Shown: positions 15,797-25,425, counted from the first letter of the stretch. The stretch: 64,000 nt of DNA from Arthrobacter sp. cf158 (GCF_900106835.1 NZ_FNNR01000001.1:161182-225181), one strand, 5' to 3'. Made by a program: numbers and translations. The notes: generated by a model not told the origin, from the letters alone.

Positions 15797-16972
15797 TCAG
15801 GGCTTGAGCACAACCTTGATGCAGCCATCCTGCTTCTTCTGGAACTTCTCATAGAGGGCGGGAGCCTCATCAAGGGATCCGGTATGGGTGACCAGATGCA
15901 TGACTCCCAGCGGATCGGCGTCGTCCTCTACCAAGGGGAGCAGCTGGTCAGTCCAGCTGCGCACATTGCATTGCCCCATTCGTAGCTGGATTTGCTTGTC
16001 GAACATGGTCATGAGGGGCATGGGATCGGCCTGGCCGCCGTACACGCCGCTCAGGGAGATGGTCCCGCCGCGCCGCACCAGAGCCACGGCCGTGTGCAGC
16101 GCGGCAAGCCGATCGACGCTCATGGTTTCCATGGCTGCTTGGGCTGGCTTGTCGGGAAGCAGCGATACCGCTTTGTGGAGGAAGGACGCCACCGGGGAAC
16201 CGTGAGCTTCCATGCCCACTGCATCCACTACGGAGTCCGGACCCCTGCCCAGGGTGTCCTCACGGATCTGCTCGGCCACCTTGGAGCTGTAGTCCATGGT
16301 CTCCACTCCGCGCGTTTCAGCCATGGCCCTGCGCTCCGGGACTGGGTCCACTCCGATCACCCGGAATCCCTTGTGGATGCCGATCCTTGCGGCGAACTGG
16401 CCCACGGGGCCGAGCCCGAGTACCGCCAAAGTGCCGCCTTCAGGAACGTTGGCGTACTCCACCGCCTGCCAAGCCGTTGGCAGGATATCGGAGAGGAACA
16501 GGTACCTTTCGTCCGGGGAATCAGAATCGATTTTGATCGGGCCGTAATCGGCGAACGGAACGCGCAAGTACTGGGCCTGCCCGCCGGGAACGGATCCATA
16601 AAGCTCCGAGTAGCCAAACAGTGCCGCCCCGGAGCCCTTGGCCGTGACCTGGGTGGTTTCGCATTGCGACTGCAGGCCCTGGTTGCACATGAAGCAGTGG
16701 CCGCAGGAGATGTTGAACGGGATCACCACACGGTCGCCCTTTTTCAGGCGATGGACTTCCGAGCCCACTTCCTCCACGATCCCCATGGGTTCATGGCCGA
16801 TGATGTCGCCCTTGTGCATATATGGGCCCAGCACCTCGTAGAGGTGAAGGTCTGAACCACAGATTGCGGTAGAGGTAATCCGGACTATCACGTCCGTAGG
16901 TTCCTGGATGGTGGGGTCAGGGACGTCATTGACACTGAGCGAGCGGCGGCCTTGCCATGTCACGGCTTTCAT
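15797..16972 (-). CDS. Zinc-dependent alcohol dehydrogenase (class III-like)
   Basis: A 391-residue medium-chain dehydrogenase. The catalytic zinc site is CGSDLHLYE with GHEPMGIVEEVG. The structural zinc loop is CGHCFMCNQGLQSQC, and the NAD fold is LAVLGLGPVGQFAARIG. It resembles the glutathione-independent or -dependent formaldehyde dehydrogenase-like group often found with stress genes. The cytoplasmic substrate is unknown. It is transcribed towards the SDR gene. Confidence 0.9.
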   Translation of the reverse strand: MKAVTWQGRRSLSVNDVPDPTIQEPTDVIVRITSTAICGSDLHLYEVLGPYMHKGDIIGHEPMGIVEEVGSEVHRLKKGDRVVIPFNISCGHCFMCNQGLQSQCETTQVTAKGSGAALFGYSELYGSVPGGQAQYLRVPFADYGPIKIDSDSPDERYLFLSDILPTAWQAVEYANVPEGGTLAVLGLGPVGQFAARIGIHKGFRVIGVDPVPERRAMAETRGVETMDYSSKVAEQIREDTLGRGPDSVVDAVGMEAHGSPVASFLHKAVSLLPDKPAQAAMETMSVDRLAALHTAVALVRRGGTISLSGVYGGQADPMPLMTMFDKQIQLRMGQCNVRSWTDQLLPLVEDDADPLGVMHLVTHTGSLDEAPALYEKFQKKQDGCIKVVLKP

Positions 16973-17172
16973 GGTGTTCTCCCTGCATTACGGCTGGGGT
17001 TTGTCCCGCGCTGCAGGAGACCATCCCAGCGAACCAGAGTCTGTGCCACGGCACAAGGCGGCGCAGCCCACGTAAAAGTCTGCCCGCAAAAACTAGTAAG
17101 CAATCTGACCAACGGTGTTAACATGGTGGGCAAGGGAGAGTTTCGGGCAGAGTTGACCGAGGAGCGTCCGCG

Positions 17173-17604
17173 TTGTCGTTGATGAAAAACCCTCTGTTTC
17201 CAGGGGATGCAACCCGTCCCCAGGCCGAGCCCCTTCAGTGCCCTGGATGCAGATCTTCCGATCAGCTGGATCTGGAAGCAATCGAATCCATTGACCCCCA
17301 TCCCGGAGACCTGCTGGTGTCCGTGTCCTACACCTGCAGGGGATGCGGGGCGTCCTCAACGCGCACTGTCGCATTCCAGGATGTCGCCGCGGCACTGAAC
17401 CGTAAGGGCAGCGGATCCGGTTTGCTGCAATTTGGCGGACAGTACTTCCACTGCGGCGAACCCATGCAGTATGCACAATCCTCGGCGCGGAGCGTTTATG
17501 CCCCCATGTCCACCGAGGAGGTGGACGATGGCCTGCTGGACGTTTACCTGAAGACGCGCGTGATTCAGTGCCGGTGTGGTTTCCGTATGGAGCTGCCGGC
17601 ATGA
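17173..17604 (+). CDS. Zinc-ribbon hypothetical protein
   Basis: A 143-residue protein with CPGC, CRGCG, HCG and a C-terminal CRCGF, which together look like two treble-clef or ribbon metal sites. I place the start at TTG 17173 because GAGGAG lies about 9 nt upstream; the ATG at 17182 is an alternative. No known family is recognised. It is upstream of, and co-directional with, the membrane/coiled-coil gene. Confidence 0.65.
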   Translation: MSLMKNPLFPGDATRPQAEPLQCPGCRSSDQLDLEAIESIDPHPGDLLVSVSYTCRGCGASSTRTVAFQDVAAALNRKGSGSGLLQFGGQYFHCGEPMQYAQSSARSVYAPMSTEEVDDGLLDVYLKTRVIQCRCGFRMELPA

Positions 17605-17714
17605 GAGACCACCATCGTTTGGGGGTGCCCTGATCGGGGTACGCCCCGAGTGCAAGCCACAGCATGGGCTACGAGCGGCGCCCGGACAAGCCGCTCACCA
17701 GGGAGGAAATCCAC

Positions 17715-18254
17715 GTGGATACAGGACAACTGGTATTGATCATCGTGTTGGCGGTTGTTGTCATTGCTGCTGTGATCGTTGCGGTGGTCATAGGACGCCG
17801 CAAGAAGGCCGAGGCCAACCACCACCGGGCAGAAGAACTGCGGGAGAAAGCGGCCGAAGAGGCCATCGGCGCCCAACAGGCGAAAGCAGAATCTGCGCAG
17901 GCGGAAGCCGATGCGCTGCGGGCCGAAGTGGAAGCCAACCGCCTCCGGCAGGAAGCCGAACGCCACGCCGGGAAAGCCAGCGAAGCCCACGACCGCGTCG
18001 AGGAGCATCTCCGTCACGCGGACAAACTTGATCCACACGTTGATACCCGTGCCGGCGACAGGGGCCGTGCCGCGGATGCGAACCCTGCCCGCGACAGGGA
18101 TCGTGCCGGGGATACGAATCGTGCCGGAGATGCGGGCACTCCGGATGCTGCTGAAGGGGAACGCCTGACGCGGGACCGTTCCGCGCGCAACGGATCGCCG
18201 CGTGAGGGTTCATCTCATGATGGTTCGGCGCAAGACGGTGAAAGGAAGCTCTAG
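17715..18254 (+). CDS. Membrane-anchored coiled-coil protein with repeat tail
   Basis: A 179-residue protein. GTG at 17715 is chosen because GGAGGAAATCCAC immediately precedes it. Residues about 4-26 are one transmembrane helix (LVLIIVLAVVVIAAVIVAVV), followed by a charged coiled coil rich in Ala, Glu and Lys to about residue 115. The tail contains imperfect repeats of RAGD/RDRAGDTN-like units encoded by repeated gatcgtgccgg DNA, so its length may vary between strains. No enzymatic motif is seen; a structural or envelope-stress role is possible. Confidence 0.65.
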   Translation: MDTGQLVLIIVLAVVVIAAVIVAVVIGRRKKAEANHHRAEELREKAAEEAIGAQQAKAESAQAEADALRAEVEANRLRQEAERHAGKASEAHDRVEEHLRHADKLDPHVDTRAGDRGRAADANPARDRDRAGDTNRAGDAGTPDAAEGERLTRDRSARNGSPREGSSHDGSAQDGERKL

Positions 18255-18280
18255 CTTCGAGCAGGAAACGGAGGCAGGAA

Positions 18281-18904
18281 GTGAGCATCGTGGTGAGGCG
18301 GACAGGGCAAGTGGTGCGCTCGGCTGAGTCGAAGGCGAACCGCCATGCGGTTGACGTGGTGTTGGGCCACCTGGGCGAGATCGGTCCGGCCGTGGCGGCC
18401 CTGCGCCGTGAATCTTCCAGGCTTGCCCAGTGGGGGGAGGAGCTGGCGCTTGTGAGGTTGCGCGGTGGAACTGTCTTTGCTGCGGGGAGTGACGGGTCCT
18501 CGCACGAGGCCCAGCGGTTCACCTCGGAGCTCGCCGCCCACGATCCCGGGGACGGCTCCGGCTTCAAAGCCATCTATGTCCCCAAAAGTGCCAGTGGAAC
18601 TGATGGCACTGCTGGAGGCATCACCGGTCAGATCGCAGAACAAGTACGCGGGGGAGACATTGTGGTGTTGCTGGCAGCGAAGGGTATTACCGACGATCTC
18701 AGGAATGCTGCTGCCGCGGCGAAATCCGGTGGTGCCCGTGTGTGGGCACTCACCGGGAAGGAATCCAAGGATCTGGCGCAATCGGTCAATGAAGCCATTT
18801 GCGTCAACACTGATCCGGCCCATGCCGAAGAAGCCCATCTCGTTGCCGTCCTGGCGCTGTGCGAGTGCTTCGACGACGCCCTGAAGGAGCGTAAGCCGGA
18901 GTAG
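18281..18904 (+). CDS. SIS-domain (GmhA-like) sugar-phosphate binding protein
   Basis: A 207-residue protein whose middle and C-terminal parts resemble sugar isomerase domains: LRGGTVFAAGSDGSSHEA (glycine-rich phosphate loop region), RGGDIVVLLAAKG and ARVWALTG, plus a final HLVAVLALCECFDDAL helix typical of GmhA-like proteins. Start GTG at 18281 follows GGAGGCAGGAA. No partner heptose gene is present, so the isomerase reaction should not be assumed. Confidence 0.72.
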   Translation: MSIVVRRTGQVVRSAESKANRHAVDVVLGHLGEIGPAVAALRRESSRLAQWGEELALVRLRGGTVFAAGSDGSSHEAQRFTSELAAHDPGDGSGFKAIYVPKSASGTDGTAGGITGQIAEQVRGGDIVVLLAAKGITDDLRNAAAAAKSGGARVWALTGKESKDLAQSVNEAICVNTDPAHAEEAHLVAVLALCECFDDALKERKPE

Positions 18905-19007
18905 TCAGCGCACTCACACGCCGTGTGATGTGCACCTCTTCCGGAATAGTTGCAGACGCCATGCAGTTGGGCAGGGTGAACCTGTTTCACTCTGAAAGGA
19001 ACTGCGC

Positions 19008-20078
19008 ATGCTGTTTTCCCCCTTGGCCCTCGGCGAGCTTGAACTTTCCAACCGACTGGTGATGGCACCTCTGACGCGTCTCCGCGCTGGTGACAAAGGG
19101 GTACCGGGTTCCTTGATTGCCGAGCATTACCGCCAACGGGCTTCCCTCGGACTGATCGTCAGCGAGGGAACGTATCCCACGCCGGCGGGACAGTCCTACC
19201 CGGGCCAGCCCGGGCTTGTGACCGAGGACCAGATCGCCGGCTGGAAGACGGTCACCGACGCCGTTCACGCCGAGGGCGGCCGCATGTTTGCCCAGGTGAT
19301 GCACGGGGGCAGGGTCTCGCACTCAGACATCACGGATGGCCACGAGATCGTTGGCCCCAGCGCCGTCGCCATCGACGGTGAGGTCCGCACCCCCAGCGGC
19401 AAGCAGGCGTACCCCGTGCCGCGCGAACTCCGAACCGACGAACTGCCGGGAGTCATTCAGGAGATTGTCACCGCGTCCAAGAACGCCATTGAGGCAGGAT
19501 TCGACGGCGTGGAACTCCACTCCGCCAACGGTTACCTTCTGCACGAATTCCTGGCCCCCAACTCCAACGTCCGCACGGACAGCTACGGTGGCTCCCCGGG
19601 GAACCGCGCCCGCTTTGTGATCGAGACCGTCAACGCGGTGGTTGAAGCCCTCGGTGCCAACCGCGTCGGCATCAGGATTTCGCCGGAACACAACGTCCAG
19701 GGAATCGCAGAAACCGATGCCGCCGACGTCCGTGCGACCTACGAGGTCCTGGTGGACACCATTGCACCGCTCAACCTGGCGTACCTGAGCATCCTGCACC
19801 ACGACCCCAAGAGCGCCCTGGTCCAGGGCCTCCGTGAGCGTTTCAATGGAACGTTCCTGGTGAACACGGGCTTCAGCGAGATCACGACGCGCGAGGAAGC
19901 CTTCGCCATTGTTGAAGATGGCCTCGCCGACGCTGTGGTGGTTGGCCGCCCGGCCATCGCCAACCCGGACCTCGCCCGTCGCTGGCGCGACAGCCTGCCG
20001 CTCAACGAGCCGAACGCTGCCACGTTCTACGCTGACGGCGCCGAGGGCTACACGGATTACCCGTTCTACGCCAACTAG
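19008..20078 (+). CDS. Old Yellow Enzyme family NADH:flavin oxidoreductase
   Basis: A 356-residue FMN-binding TIM barrel that reduces activated C=C bonds. Family landmarks are NRLVMAPLTRLRA at the start, QVMHGGRVSH, and the substrate-binding His and Asn of VELHSANGYLLHEFL, followed by DSYGGS and the FMN phosphate loop NTGFSE with VVVGRP. It resembles N-ethylmaleimide/xenobiotic reductases, which act in detoxification. CTGAAAGGAACTGCGC precedes the ATG. It is monocistronic and ends in a strong hairpin. Confidence 0.94.
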   Translation: MLFSPLALGELELSNRLVMAPLTRLRAGDKGVPGSLIAEHYRQRASLGLIVSEGTYPTPAGQSYPGQPGLVTEDQIAGWKTVTDAVHAEGGRMFAQVMHGGRVSHSDITDGHEIVGPSAVAIDGEVRTPSGKQAYPVPRELRTDELPGVIQEIVTASKNAIEAGFDGVELHSANGYLLHEFLAPNSNVRTDSYGGSPGNRARFVIETVNAVVEALGANRVGIRISPEHNVQGIAETDAADVRATYEVLVDTIAPLNLAYLSILHHDPKSALVQGLRERFNGTFLVNTGFSEITTREEAFAIVEDGLADAVVVGRPAIANPDLARRWRDSLPLNEPNAATFYADGAEGYTDYPFYAN

Positions 20079-20100
20079 GCGCACAGCACCTCAGTAATTT

Positions 20101-20136
20101 CACGACGTCGGCACTCACCAGAGTGCCGACGTCGTG
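20101..20136 (+). terminator. Intrinsic terminator of the OYE gene
   Basis: CACGACGTCGGCACTC (20101-20116) and GAGTGCCGACGTCGTG (20121-20136) form a perfect 16-bp stem with loop ACCA, followed by GTTT. Confidence 0.8.
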
Positions 20137-20257
20137 GTTTAACGTGTGGCCACCCAACTGGCTGGCAGTAGTGGTTGTTCTGAGCCCTGATAACAACCAC
20201 TAATGCGAGCTAGTTGGGGAATGTGACAAGGGCGCTTACCCCACCACGCGCCTGCGT

Positions 20258-20267
20258 TCCTATAGGA
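20258..20267. promoter_or_regulatory. GntR operator at its own promoter
   Basis: The perfect palindrome TCCTATAGGA overlaps the TAGGAT -10 box (20263-20268), which is 7 nt before the GntR ATG. The same decamer occurs at 21148-21157 upstream of the sugar operon. This implies autoregulation and control of the operon. Confidence 0.65.
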
Positions 20268-20275
20268 TTTGTGCC

Positions 20276-20974
20276 ATGCCTGCTCCTTCCCCGTCCGCTG
20301 CCCGCGCTGGCTTCCCTGTCAGCCGCCAGGTGCTGGCCGACCACGTCTATGAGGCTCTGCTGGAGTGGCTCATGGACGGCCGGTTGGAGCCTGGAGCCGC
20401 AGTGAGCATTGACGGAATGGCACGGGAGTTGGATGTCTCGCCAACTCCGGTGCGGGAAGCGTTGGCGCGGCTTGAGCACACTGGCATGGTGCGGCGCGTC
20501 GCGTTGAAAGGCTACCGGGTAGCTCCCGTCTTCACCCGGGAAGACTTCGCCGAGCTGATGGAAGCCCGCCTTTCCATTGAGCCCGTCAACGCCAGGTTGG
20601 CTTGTTCGCGCATGACGCCTGACGGCTTGGACGCGCTGAAGCAGGCTGTCGAAGATCTCAAGACGGCGCCCAGGGGCGGTACCTTTGCCGAATATCGCAG
20701 CTACCTCGAGGCCGACGAACGTTTCCATCAACTCATTGCCGCGCAGGCCAACAACCAGTTCCTGCTGGCGGCCTACAACACCCTCGGCGGCCAGATCCAG
20801 CGTTTCCGGTTGTTCGGGGGAGTGGGTATCACCGACGCGGAGCAGGCGATTGCCGAGCACCAGGCCGTTCTCGACGCCATGGCCGGCGGCGATCCGGAGA
20901 AGGCCGCGGACATGATGACCGAGCACGTGGAGAAGGTGCGCGGCCGGGCGATGGCCGACGCCCCCGGAGACTAA
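20276..20974 (+). CDS. GntR-family regulator, FCD subfamily
   Basis: A 232-residue regulator. Residues about 18-85 are the GntR winged helix (GAAVSIDGMARELDVSPTPV-type recognition region followed by EHTGMVRRVALKG). Residues about 95-225 are the all-helical FCD ligand domain (ARLSIEPVNARLA, DERFHQLIAAQANNQ, EHQAVLDAMAGGD), which normally binds a metal and a carboxylate or sugar-acid ligand. It lies just upstream of the sugar operon, shares a palindromic operator with it, and ends in its own terminator. It is most likely a repressor released by a pathway intermediate. Confidence 0.93.
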   Translation: MPAPSPSAARAGFPVSRQVLADHVYEALLEWLMDGRLEPGAAVSIDGMARELDVSPTPVREALARLEHTGMVRRVALKGYRVAPVFTREDFAELMEARLSIEPVNARLACSRMTPDGLDALKQAVEDLKTAPRGGTFAEYRSYLEADERFHQLIAAQANNQFLLAAYNTLGGQIQRFRLFGGVGITDAEQAIAEHQAVLDAMAGGDPEKAADMMTEHVEKVRGRAMADAPGD

Positions 20975-21027
20975 GGCCCCCCTCGGACCAGAGCCGCACC
21001 TGAACCCAGGACCCACCTAAATCAAGG

Positions 21028-21053
21028 CCCACTGGCGATGCCGGTGGGTTTTT
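21028..21053 (+). terminator. Intrinsic terminator of the gntR gene
   Basis: CCCACTGGC (21028-21036) pairs with GCCGGTGGG (21040-21048), including one G-T pair, and is followed by TTTTT. Confidence 0.85.
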
Positions 21054-21122
21054 GTACTTCCAGTGACCCCCTTCACATGCATATGTAAGACATATAGGAT
21101 CTAGGAAGTTTCGCGAAAAGGG

Positions 21123-21157
21123 TTGACAGCTTTGCTTGGTTCGTAAATCCTATAGGA
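21123..21157 (+). promoter_or_regulatory. Promoter and GntR operator of the sugar operon
   Basis: TTGACA (21123-21128) is a consensus -35 box. The -10 box is weaker (TAAATC at 21144 or AATCCT at 21146). The palindrome TCCTATAGGA (21148-21157) overlaps its downstream edge, a repressor position. A related ATAGGATCTAGG lies upstream at about 21094. Confidence 0.65.
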
Positions 21158-21185
21158 AACAGGATTCCACGAAGGAGTGATCATC

Positions 21186-22187
21186 ATGGCGTACACCGCC
21201 GAGAATTGGCCCATCACCGCGGCCCTCCTGCAGTTCCCCGGCACCGATGCTGCGGGGCAGCACATCAACGACGCCGATGCTTCCGTTTGGGCGTCTGTTC
21301 TGCAGGAAGTGAAGGACGCAGGTTTCGCCAACGCGGATCTCACCGACAGCTGGGTCCGCCCGGGTGACCTCAGCAAGGACCGTCTGACCGAGTTCAAGCA
21401 GACCGCTGATGAAGTAGGCATTGGCGTGCCCGTGATCTCGGCCATCCGCCGCAGCGTCATTCACGCCACTGATTGGGCGGACAACCTCGCCTACAGCCAC
21501 CGCACCCTTGACGCGGCAGCTGAGCTCGGCTGCGAAGTGGTGTCCTTCGGTCTGCACCAGGCCATCACCCCGGAGCAGCAGAAGCAGCTGTGGTTCTGGA
21601 CCGTTGAAGGTTATAAGGACCCGGTGGGGGACAAGGAATCGTGGGGCAACGCCGTCTCCCGCTTCCGTGAACTCGGCCAACATGCGGCAGATGCCGGCAT
21701 TCTCGTTTCCCTGGAAATGTATGAGGACACGTACCTCGGCACTGCTGATTCCTCAGTTCAACTGGTGCAGGACATCGGTTTGGACAACGTGGGCCTCAAC
21801 CCGGACCTGGGGAACCTGATCCGCCTGCACCGGCCCATTGAGGACTGGCGCGAGATGGTGGCGAAGACGCTGCCGTACTCCAACTACTGGCACATGAAGA
21901 ACTACATCCGCGACGAAGACGTGGCCCGCGACAGCTACATCACCATGCCGGCACCGATGGAAAGCGGACTCATCAATTACCGCGAAGCCTTCAAGCTCGC
22001 GCTGTCCGTGGGCTTCCAGGGCATCCTCTGCACTGAGCACTACGGAGGCGACGGCCTGAGCGTCACCGCCAGCAACCAGGACTACCTTCGCCGGCACGTC
22101 CTCCCGAAGACGGACGGCTACGTGCTGGGCAAGAGCGAGGTTGCGCAGGGACGGCAGCAGCCCGCAGCTGAATTTGCAGGAGTCTAG
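21186..22187 (+). CDS. Xylose-isomerase-like TIM barrel sugar isomerase/epimerase
   Basis: A 333-residue protein of the AP-endonuclease-2/xylose isomerase-like fold. Expected metal ligands appear in order: LEMYEDTYLG (Glu), GLNPDLGNL (Asp), YWHMKNY (His) and CTEHYGG (Glu). These enzymes isomerise or epimerise sugars, and some act on keto sugars or 2-oxo acids. The ATG at 21186 follows AAGGAGTGATCATC. It is the first gene of the operon and is 3 nt before the kinase gene, so it probably shapes the sugar before phosphorylation. The exact reaction is unknown. Confidence 0.82.
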   Translation: MAYTAENWPITAALLQFPGTDAAGQHINDADASVWASVLQEVKDAGFANADLTDSWVRPGDLSKDRLTEFKQTADEVGIGVPVISAIRRSVIHATDWADNLAYSHRTLDAAAELGCEVVSFGLHQAITPEQQKQLWFWTVEGYKDPVGDKESWGNAVSRFRELGQHAADAGILVSLEMYEDTYLGTADSSVQLVQDIGLDNVGLNPDLGNLIRLHRPIEDWREMVAKTLPYSNYWHMKNYIRDEDVARDSYITMPAPMESGLINYREAFKLALSVGFQGILCTEHYGGDGLSVTASNQDYLRRHVLPKTDGYVLGKSEVAQGRQQPAAEFAGV

Positions 22188-22190
22188 GAA

Positions 22191-23963
22191 ATGACCCAGA
22201 TTTTCGACAATCCGGCAGATTTTGCCGATGACGCGCTGGATGGCTTCGTTGCTGCCAACCGCGGCTACGTTGCCCGCGTGGATGGTGGCGTGGTTCGCTC
22301 CACTGAAGTCCCTTCCGGACAAGTGGCCCTGGTGGTTGGCGGTGGTTCGGGACACTACCCGGCCTTTGCCGGGCTGGTGGGTCCAGGCCTGGCCACGGGT
22401 TCGGCATGCGGCAACATGTTCGCCTCCCCGGCTGCCGGGCAGGTGTACCGCGTAGCCAAGGCAGCAAACGCCGGTGGCGGTGTCCTGCTCAGTTACGGCA
22501 ACTACGCCGGTGACGTCCTTCACTTCGGCCAGGCCCAGCTCCGGCTGAACGCTGAGGGCATAGAAACCCGCACCGTCACCGTCACGGATGACATCGCCAG
22601 TGCTCCGATCGACCAGCTGGGGAAACGCCGCGGCATTGCGGGGGACCTCACCGTTTTCAAGGTTGCGGGCGCCGCCGCCGAGGCGGGACTGGACCTTGAC
22701 GACGTCGAGCGTTTGGCCATCAAGACCAACTACCGTACGCGGTCGCTGGGCGTGGCCTTCGACGGTTGCACGCTCCCCGGCGCCAAGGATCCGCTCTTCC
22801 ACGTGCCGGCGGGTCAGATGTCGCTGGGCCTGGGAATCCACGGCGAACCCGGCATCTCCGAGCACCCCATGCCCACTGCTTCCGAACTGGCGGAGCTCTT
22901 GGTCTCCAAGCTTCTGGCCGACAAGCCAGAAGACGCAGGGGACCGTGTGGTCGCAATAATCAATGGCTTGGGCACCGTGAAGTACGACGAACTCTTCCTG
23001 CTGTTCGGCAAGGTGGAGAAGCTCCTCACTGCAGCCGGGCTCACCGTGGTTGAACCCGAGTGCGGCGAGCTGGTGACCAGCCTGGACATGTCCGGGCTGT
23101 CCCTGACCCTGCTGTGGTTGGACGAGGAACTGGAGCAGTTTTGGGCTGCGCCTGCTGACACTCCGGCGTTCCGCAAGGGCAGTATGTCGCCCCGCGCACC
23201 TCGGGCTGAGGCAGCAATCGACGACGCCGAAATCGCCGACGTCGAACAGCCCACCCCGGCCGCCGTTGAACTCGGGCGGCACGCCGTGGCCATCCTCGCC
23301 CAGGTCCGGGACGTCGTCGTTGACCACGAAGAGGAGCTCGGCAAGCTGGATGCGATCGCAGGCGACGGCGATCACGGCATCGGCATGCGGCGCGGCGTCG
23401 ACGCTGCTGCGGCGGCCGGCCTGGCTGCAGCCGGTTCATCGGTGTCCCGTGTCCTTGCGGCAGCGGGAGAGGCCTGGAGCGAGAAGGCCGGTGGCACCTC
23501 GGGAGCGCTGTGGGGTTCGGCTGTCATCGCAGCCGGCCAGTCGCTGGGCAACCGCCATACCTACACCTCGAAGGACGCGGCCGCAGCGGTGAAGGCCTTC
23601 GTCCGCGCCATCACCGAACTGGGCAAAGCCGATCCCGGGGACAAAACCATGGTGGACGCGCTCCTGCCGTTCCGGGACACCTTCCTGACAGAGCTCGACG
23701 CCGGTGCTCCCGTTGACCGGGCGCTGGCAGTTGCCGCTGCGGCAGCTGAGTCCGCTGCCGCGAGGACCGCGGATCTGCGTCCCCTCAAAGGCCGGGCACG
23801 TCCCCTCGCGGAAAAGAGCCTCGGCCATCCCGATCCCGGTGCAGTCTCCTTTGGTCTGATCACCGCCAGGATTTCGCAGTTCATCAATTCACAACTGGTC
23901 ATCGATTCACAACTGGCCTCCGCTATGTCAGCGGCATCGGCCGGAAACGGAGCCCAAGCATGA
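22191..23963 (+). CDS. DhaK-DhaL fusion keto-sugar kinase (DHA/erythrulose kinase-like)
   Basis: A 590-residue ATP-dependent kinase. The N-terminal DhaK domain (about 1-330) has [12 protein letters not shown] and the substrate-binding His of LGIHGEPG (about residue 217), which forms a hemiaminal with the ketone. A linker leads to the DhaL domain (about 360-575) with the Mg-ATP Asp cluster in [14 protein letters not shown], then GGTSGALWG and [13 protein letters not shown]. Fused kinases phosphorylate dihydroxyacetone or, in actinobacteria, L- or D-erythrulose. Overlap of 4 bp with the RpiB gene supports a tetrulose phosphate product, but DHA remains possible. Confidence 0.9.
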   Translation: MTQIFDNPADFADDALDGFVAANRGYVARVDGGVVRSTEVPSGQVALVVGGGSGHYPAFAGLVGPGLATGSACGNMFASPAAGQVYRVAKAANAGGGVLLSYGNYAGDVLHFGQAQLRLNAEGIETRTVTVTDDIASAPIDQLGKRRGIAGDLTVFKVAGAAAEAGLDLDDVERLAIKTNYRTRSLGVAFDGCTLPGAKDPLFHVPAGQMSLGLGIHGEPGISEHPMPTASELAELLVSKLLADKPEDAGDRVVAIINGLGTVKYDELFLLFGKVEKLLTAAGLTVVEPECGELVTSLDMSGLSLTLLWLDEELEQFWAAPADTPAFRKGSMSPRAPRAEAAIDDAEIADVEQPTPAAVELGRHAVAILAQVRDVVVDHEEELGKLDAIAGDGDHGIGMRRGVDAAAAAGLAAAGSSVSRVLAAAGEAWSEKAGGTSGALWGSAVIAAGQSLGNRHTYTSKDAAAAVKAFVRAITELGKADPGDKTMVDALLPFRDTFLTELDAGAPVDRALAVAAAAAESAAARTADLRPLKGRARPLAEKSLGHPDPGAVSFGLITARISQFINSQLVIDSQLASAMSAASAGNGAQA

Positions 23964-24442
23964 GTAACACCCCAGGTTGGCGCATCGTCGTCGGCAATGA
24001 CGAGGCCGGCGTTGAGTACAAGAACGCCTTGAAAGAGTTGCTGGAGGCAGACCCACGCGTGGCATCAGTGACCGACGTCGGCGTTGGCTTGGACGACTCC
24101 ACCGCGTACCCGCACGTCGCCGTCGATGCTGCCCGCAAGGTGGCCGAAGGCGATGCGGACAGGGCACTCCTGATCTGTGGAACCGGACTCGGAGTGGCCA
24201 TTGCAGCCAACAAGGTTCCTGGAATCCGCGCGGTCACCGCCCACGACAGCTACTCCGTGGAGCGGTCTGTGCTCAGCAACAACGCGCAGGTCCTCACACT
24301 GGGCCAGCGGGTGATTGGCTTGGAACTGGCCAAGAAGCTCGTAGGGGAGTGGCTGGGCCACACCTTCGACCACACCTCATCCTCCGCCGCCAAGGTGGAC
24401 GCAATCTGCTCGTACGAGCCCGACTATACGAAGGCAGTCTGA
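23960..24442 (+). CDS. RpiB/LacAB-family sugar-phosphate isomerase
   Basis: A 160-residue isomerase of the RpiB family, near normal length. The catalytic Cys is in [16 protein letters not shown] (about residue 72); [17 protein letters not shown] and [10 protein letters not shown] are the other conserved blocks. In tetritol pathways this family converts erythrulose 4-phosphate to erythrose 4-phosphate (EryI/DerI); in others it acts on ribose 5-phosphate. Translation is coupled to the kinase gene by ATGA. Confidence 0.92.
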   Translation: MSNTPGWRIVVGNDEAGVEYKNALKELLEADPRVASVTDVGVGLDDSTAYPHVAVDAARKVAEGDADRALLICGTGLGVAIAANKVPGIRAVTAHDSYSVERSVLSNNAQVLTLGQRVIGLELAKKLVGEWLGHTFDHTSSSAAKVDAICSYEPDYTKAV

Positions 24443-24444
24443 TC

Positions 24445-25425
24445 ATGACCATTTCTGAAGCAACCGAAAGCACGCAAGCCCGGAAGATCGCCGTCGTCGG
24501 CTCCGGCTACATGGGCGGCGGCATCGCGCAAGTGCTGGCGCTTGGCGGAGCGCGTGTTGCGCTGGCGGATGTGTCCGCTGAAGTGGCACAGAAGAACTAC
24601 GATCGCCTTCTGGTGGAGTCGGATCAGTTCATCGCGGATGGGCTTTTCCCCGAGGGGTCCACCGAGATCCTCAAGCAGAACCTGTGGGCTGCAAAGGACA
24701 TCGAAGAAGCCGTAGCGGACGCGGACTTCATCGAGGAATGTGTTCCGGAGGTTTTGGAGATCAAGCACCAGAGCCTTGCCCGGATCAGCGCGGCGGCCCG
24801 CCCGGATGCCGTGATCGGTTCCAACACGTCCACCATTTCCATCGCGTCCCTCGCTGAAGCTGTCACCCATCCGGAACGCTTCCTGGGTGTGCATTTTTCC
24901 AACCCGTCGCCGTTCATTCCCGGCGTCGAGATCATCCCTCACGCTGAAACCTCTGCCGCAACTGTGGCAGCGTCGCGCGAGTTGGTGCACGCGGCCGGCA
25001 AGCAGACCGCCGTGGTCAAGGATGTCACCGGCTTCGTGCTGAACCGCCTGCAGTACGCGCTGTTCCACGAGGCAGCGCAGCTGGTGGAGCAGGGCATCGC
25101 AACAGCGGACGACGTCGACACCCTGGTGCGTACCACGTTCGGCTTCCGCTTGCCCTTCTTTGGTCCGTTCGCCATCGCGGATATGGCCGGTTTGGACGTG
25201 TACAACTTCTGCTACAAGTCGCTGCAAACGGGCTTCCCGGAACGATTCGCGACGCCGAAGATCCTCTCGGACCTGGTGGAAGCAGGCAAGCTCGGCACCA
25301 AGACCGGCGCCGGTTTCCTCAACGTCCCCGCCGAGCGCACCCCGGAACTCATCGCCTACCGCAACAAGGCCTACGTCGCCATGCAGAAGCTCATTGAAGA
25401 GCTCGGCCCGGCACCCATCAACTAA
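24445..25425 (+). CDS. 3-hydroxyacyl-CoA dehydrogenase-family NAD dehydrogenase, likely acting on a sugar or sugar acid
   Basis: A 326-residue two-domain dehydrogenase. The NAD motif is VVGSGYMGGGIAQ. The catalytic His is in GVHFSNPSPF with the partner Glu in PGVEII, and the C-terminal domain includes DVTGFVLNRLQYALFHEA. The ATG at 24445, 2 nt after the RpiB stop, is chosen over an upstream in-frame start inside rpiB. Relatives outside fatty-acid metabolism include L-gulonate 3-dehydrogenase, and the absence of thiolase or acyl-CoA genes here favours a hydroxy-acid or polyol substrate. Confidence 0.85.
   Translation: MTISEATESTQARKIAVVGSGYMGGGIAQVLALGGARVALADVSAEVAQKNYDRLLVESDQFIADGLFPEGSTEILKQNLWAAKDIEEAVADADFIEECVPEVLEIKHQSLARISAAARPDAVIGSNTSTISIASLAEAVTHPERFLGVHFSNPSPFIPGVEIIPHAETSAATVAASRELVHAAGKQTAVVKDVTGFVLNRLQYALFHEAAQLVEQGIATADDVDTLVRTTFGFRLPFFGPFAIADMAGLDVYNFCYKSLQTGFPERFATPKILSDLVEAGKLGTKTGAGFLNVPAERTPELIAYRNKAYVAMQKLIEELGPAPIN

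Noticed and set aside
18030..18150. Tandem repeats in the coiled-coil gene considered as a CRISPR-like array
   Set aside because: The units are irregular, in frame and protein-coding; no constant spacer length.
21049..21058. GTTTTTGTAC resembling the end of the 59-bp palindromes
   Set aside because: It is the T-run of the gntR terminator; no matching CTGTACA arm follows.
21753..23375. 540-residue minus-strand frame across the isomerase and DhaK genes
   Set aside because: It spans two real genes with conserved motifs on the other strand and has no recognisable domain.
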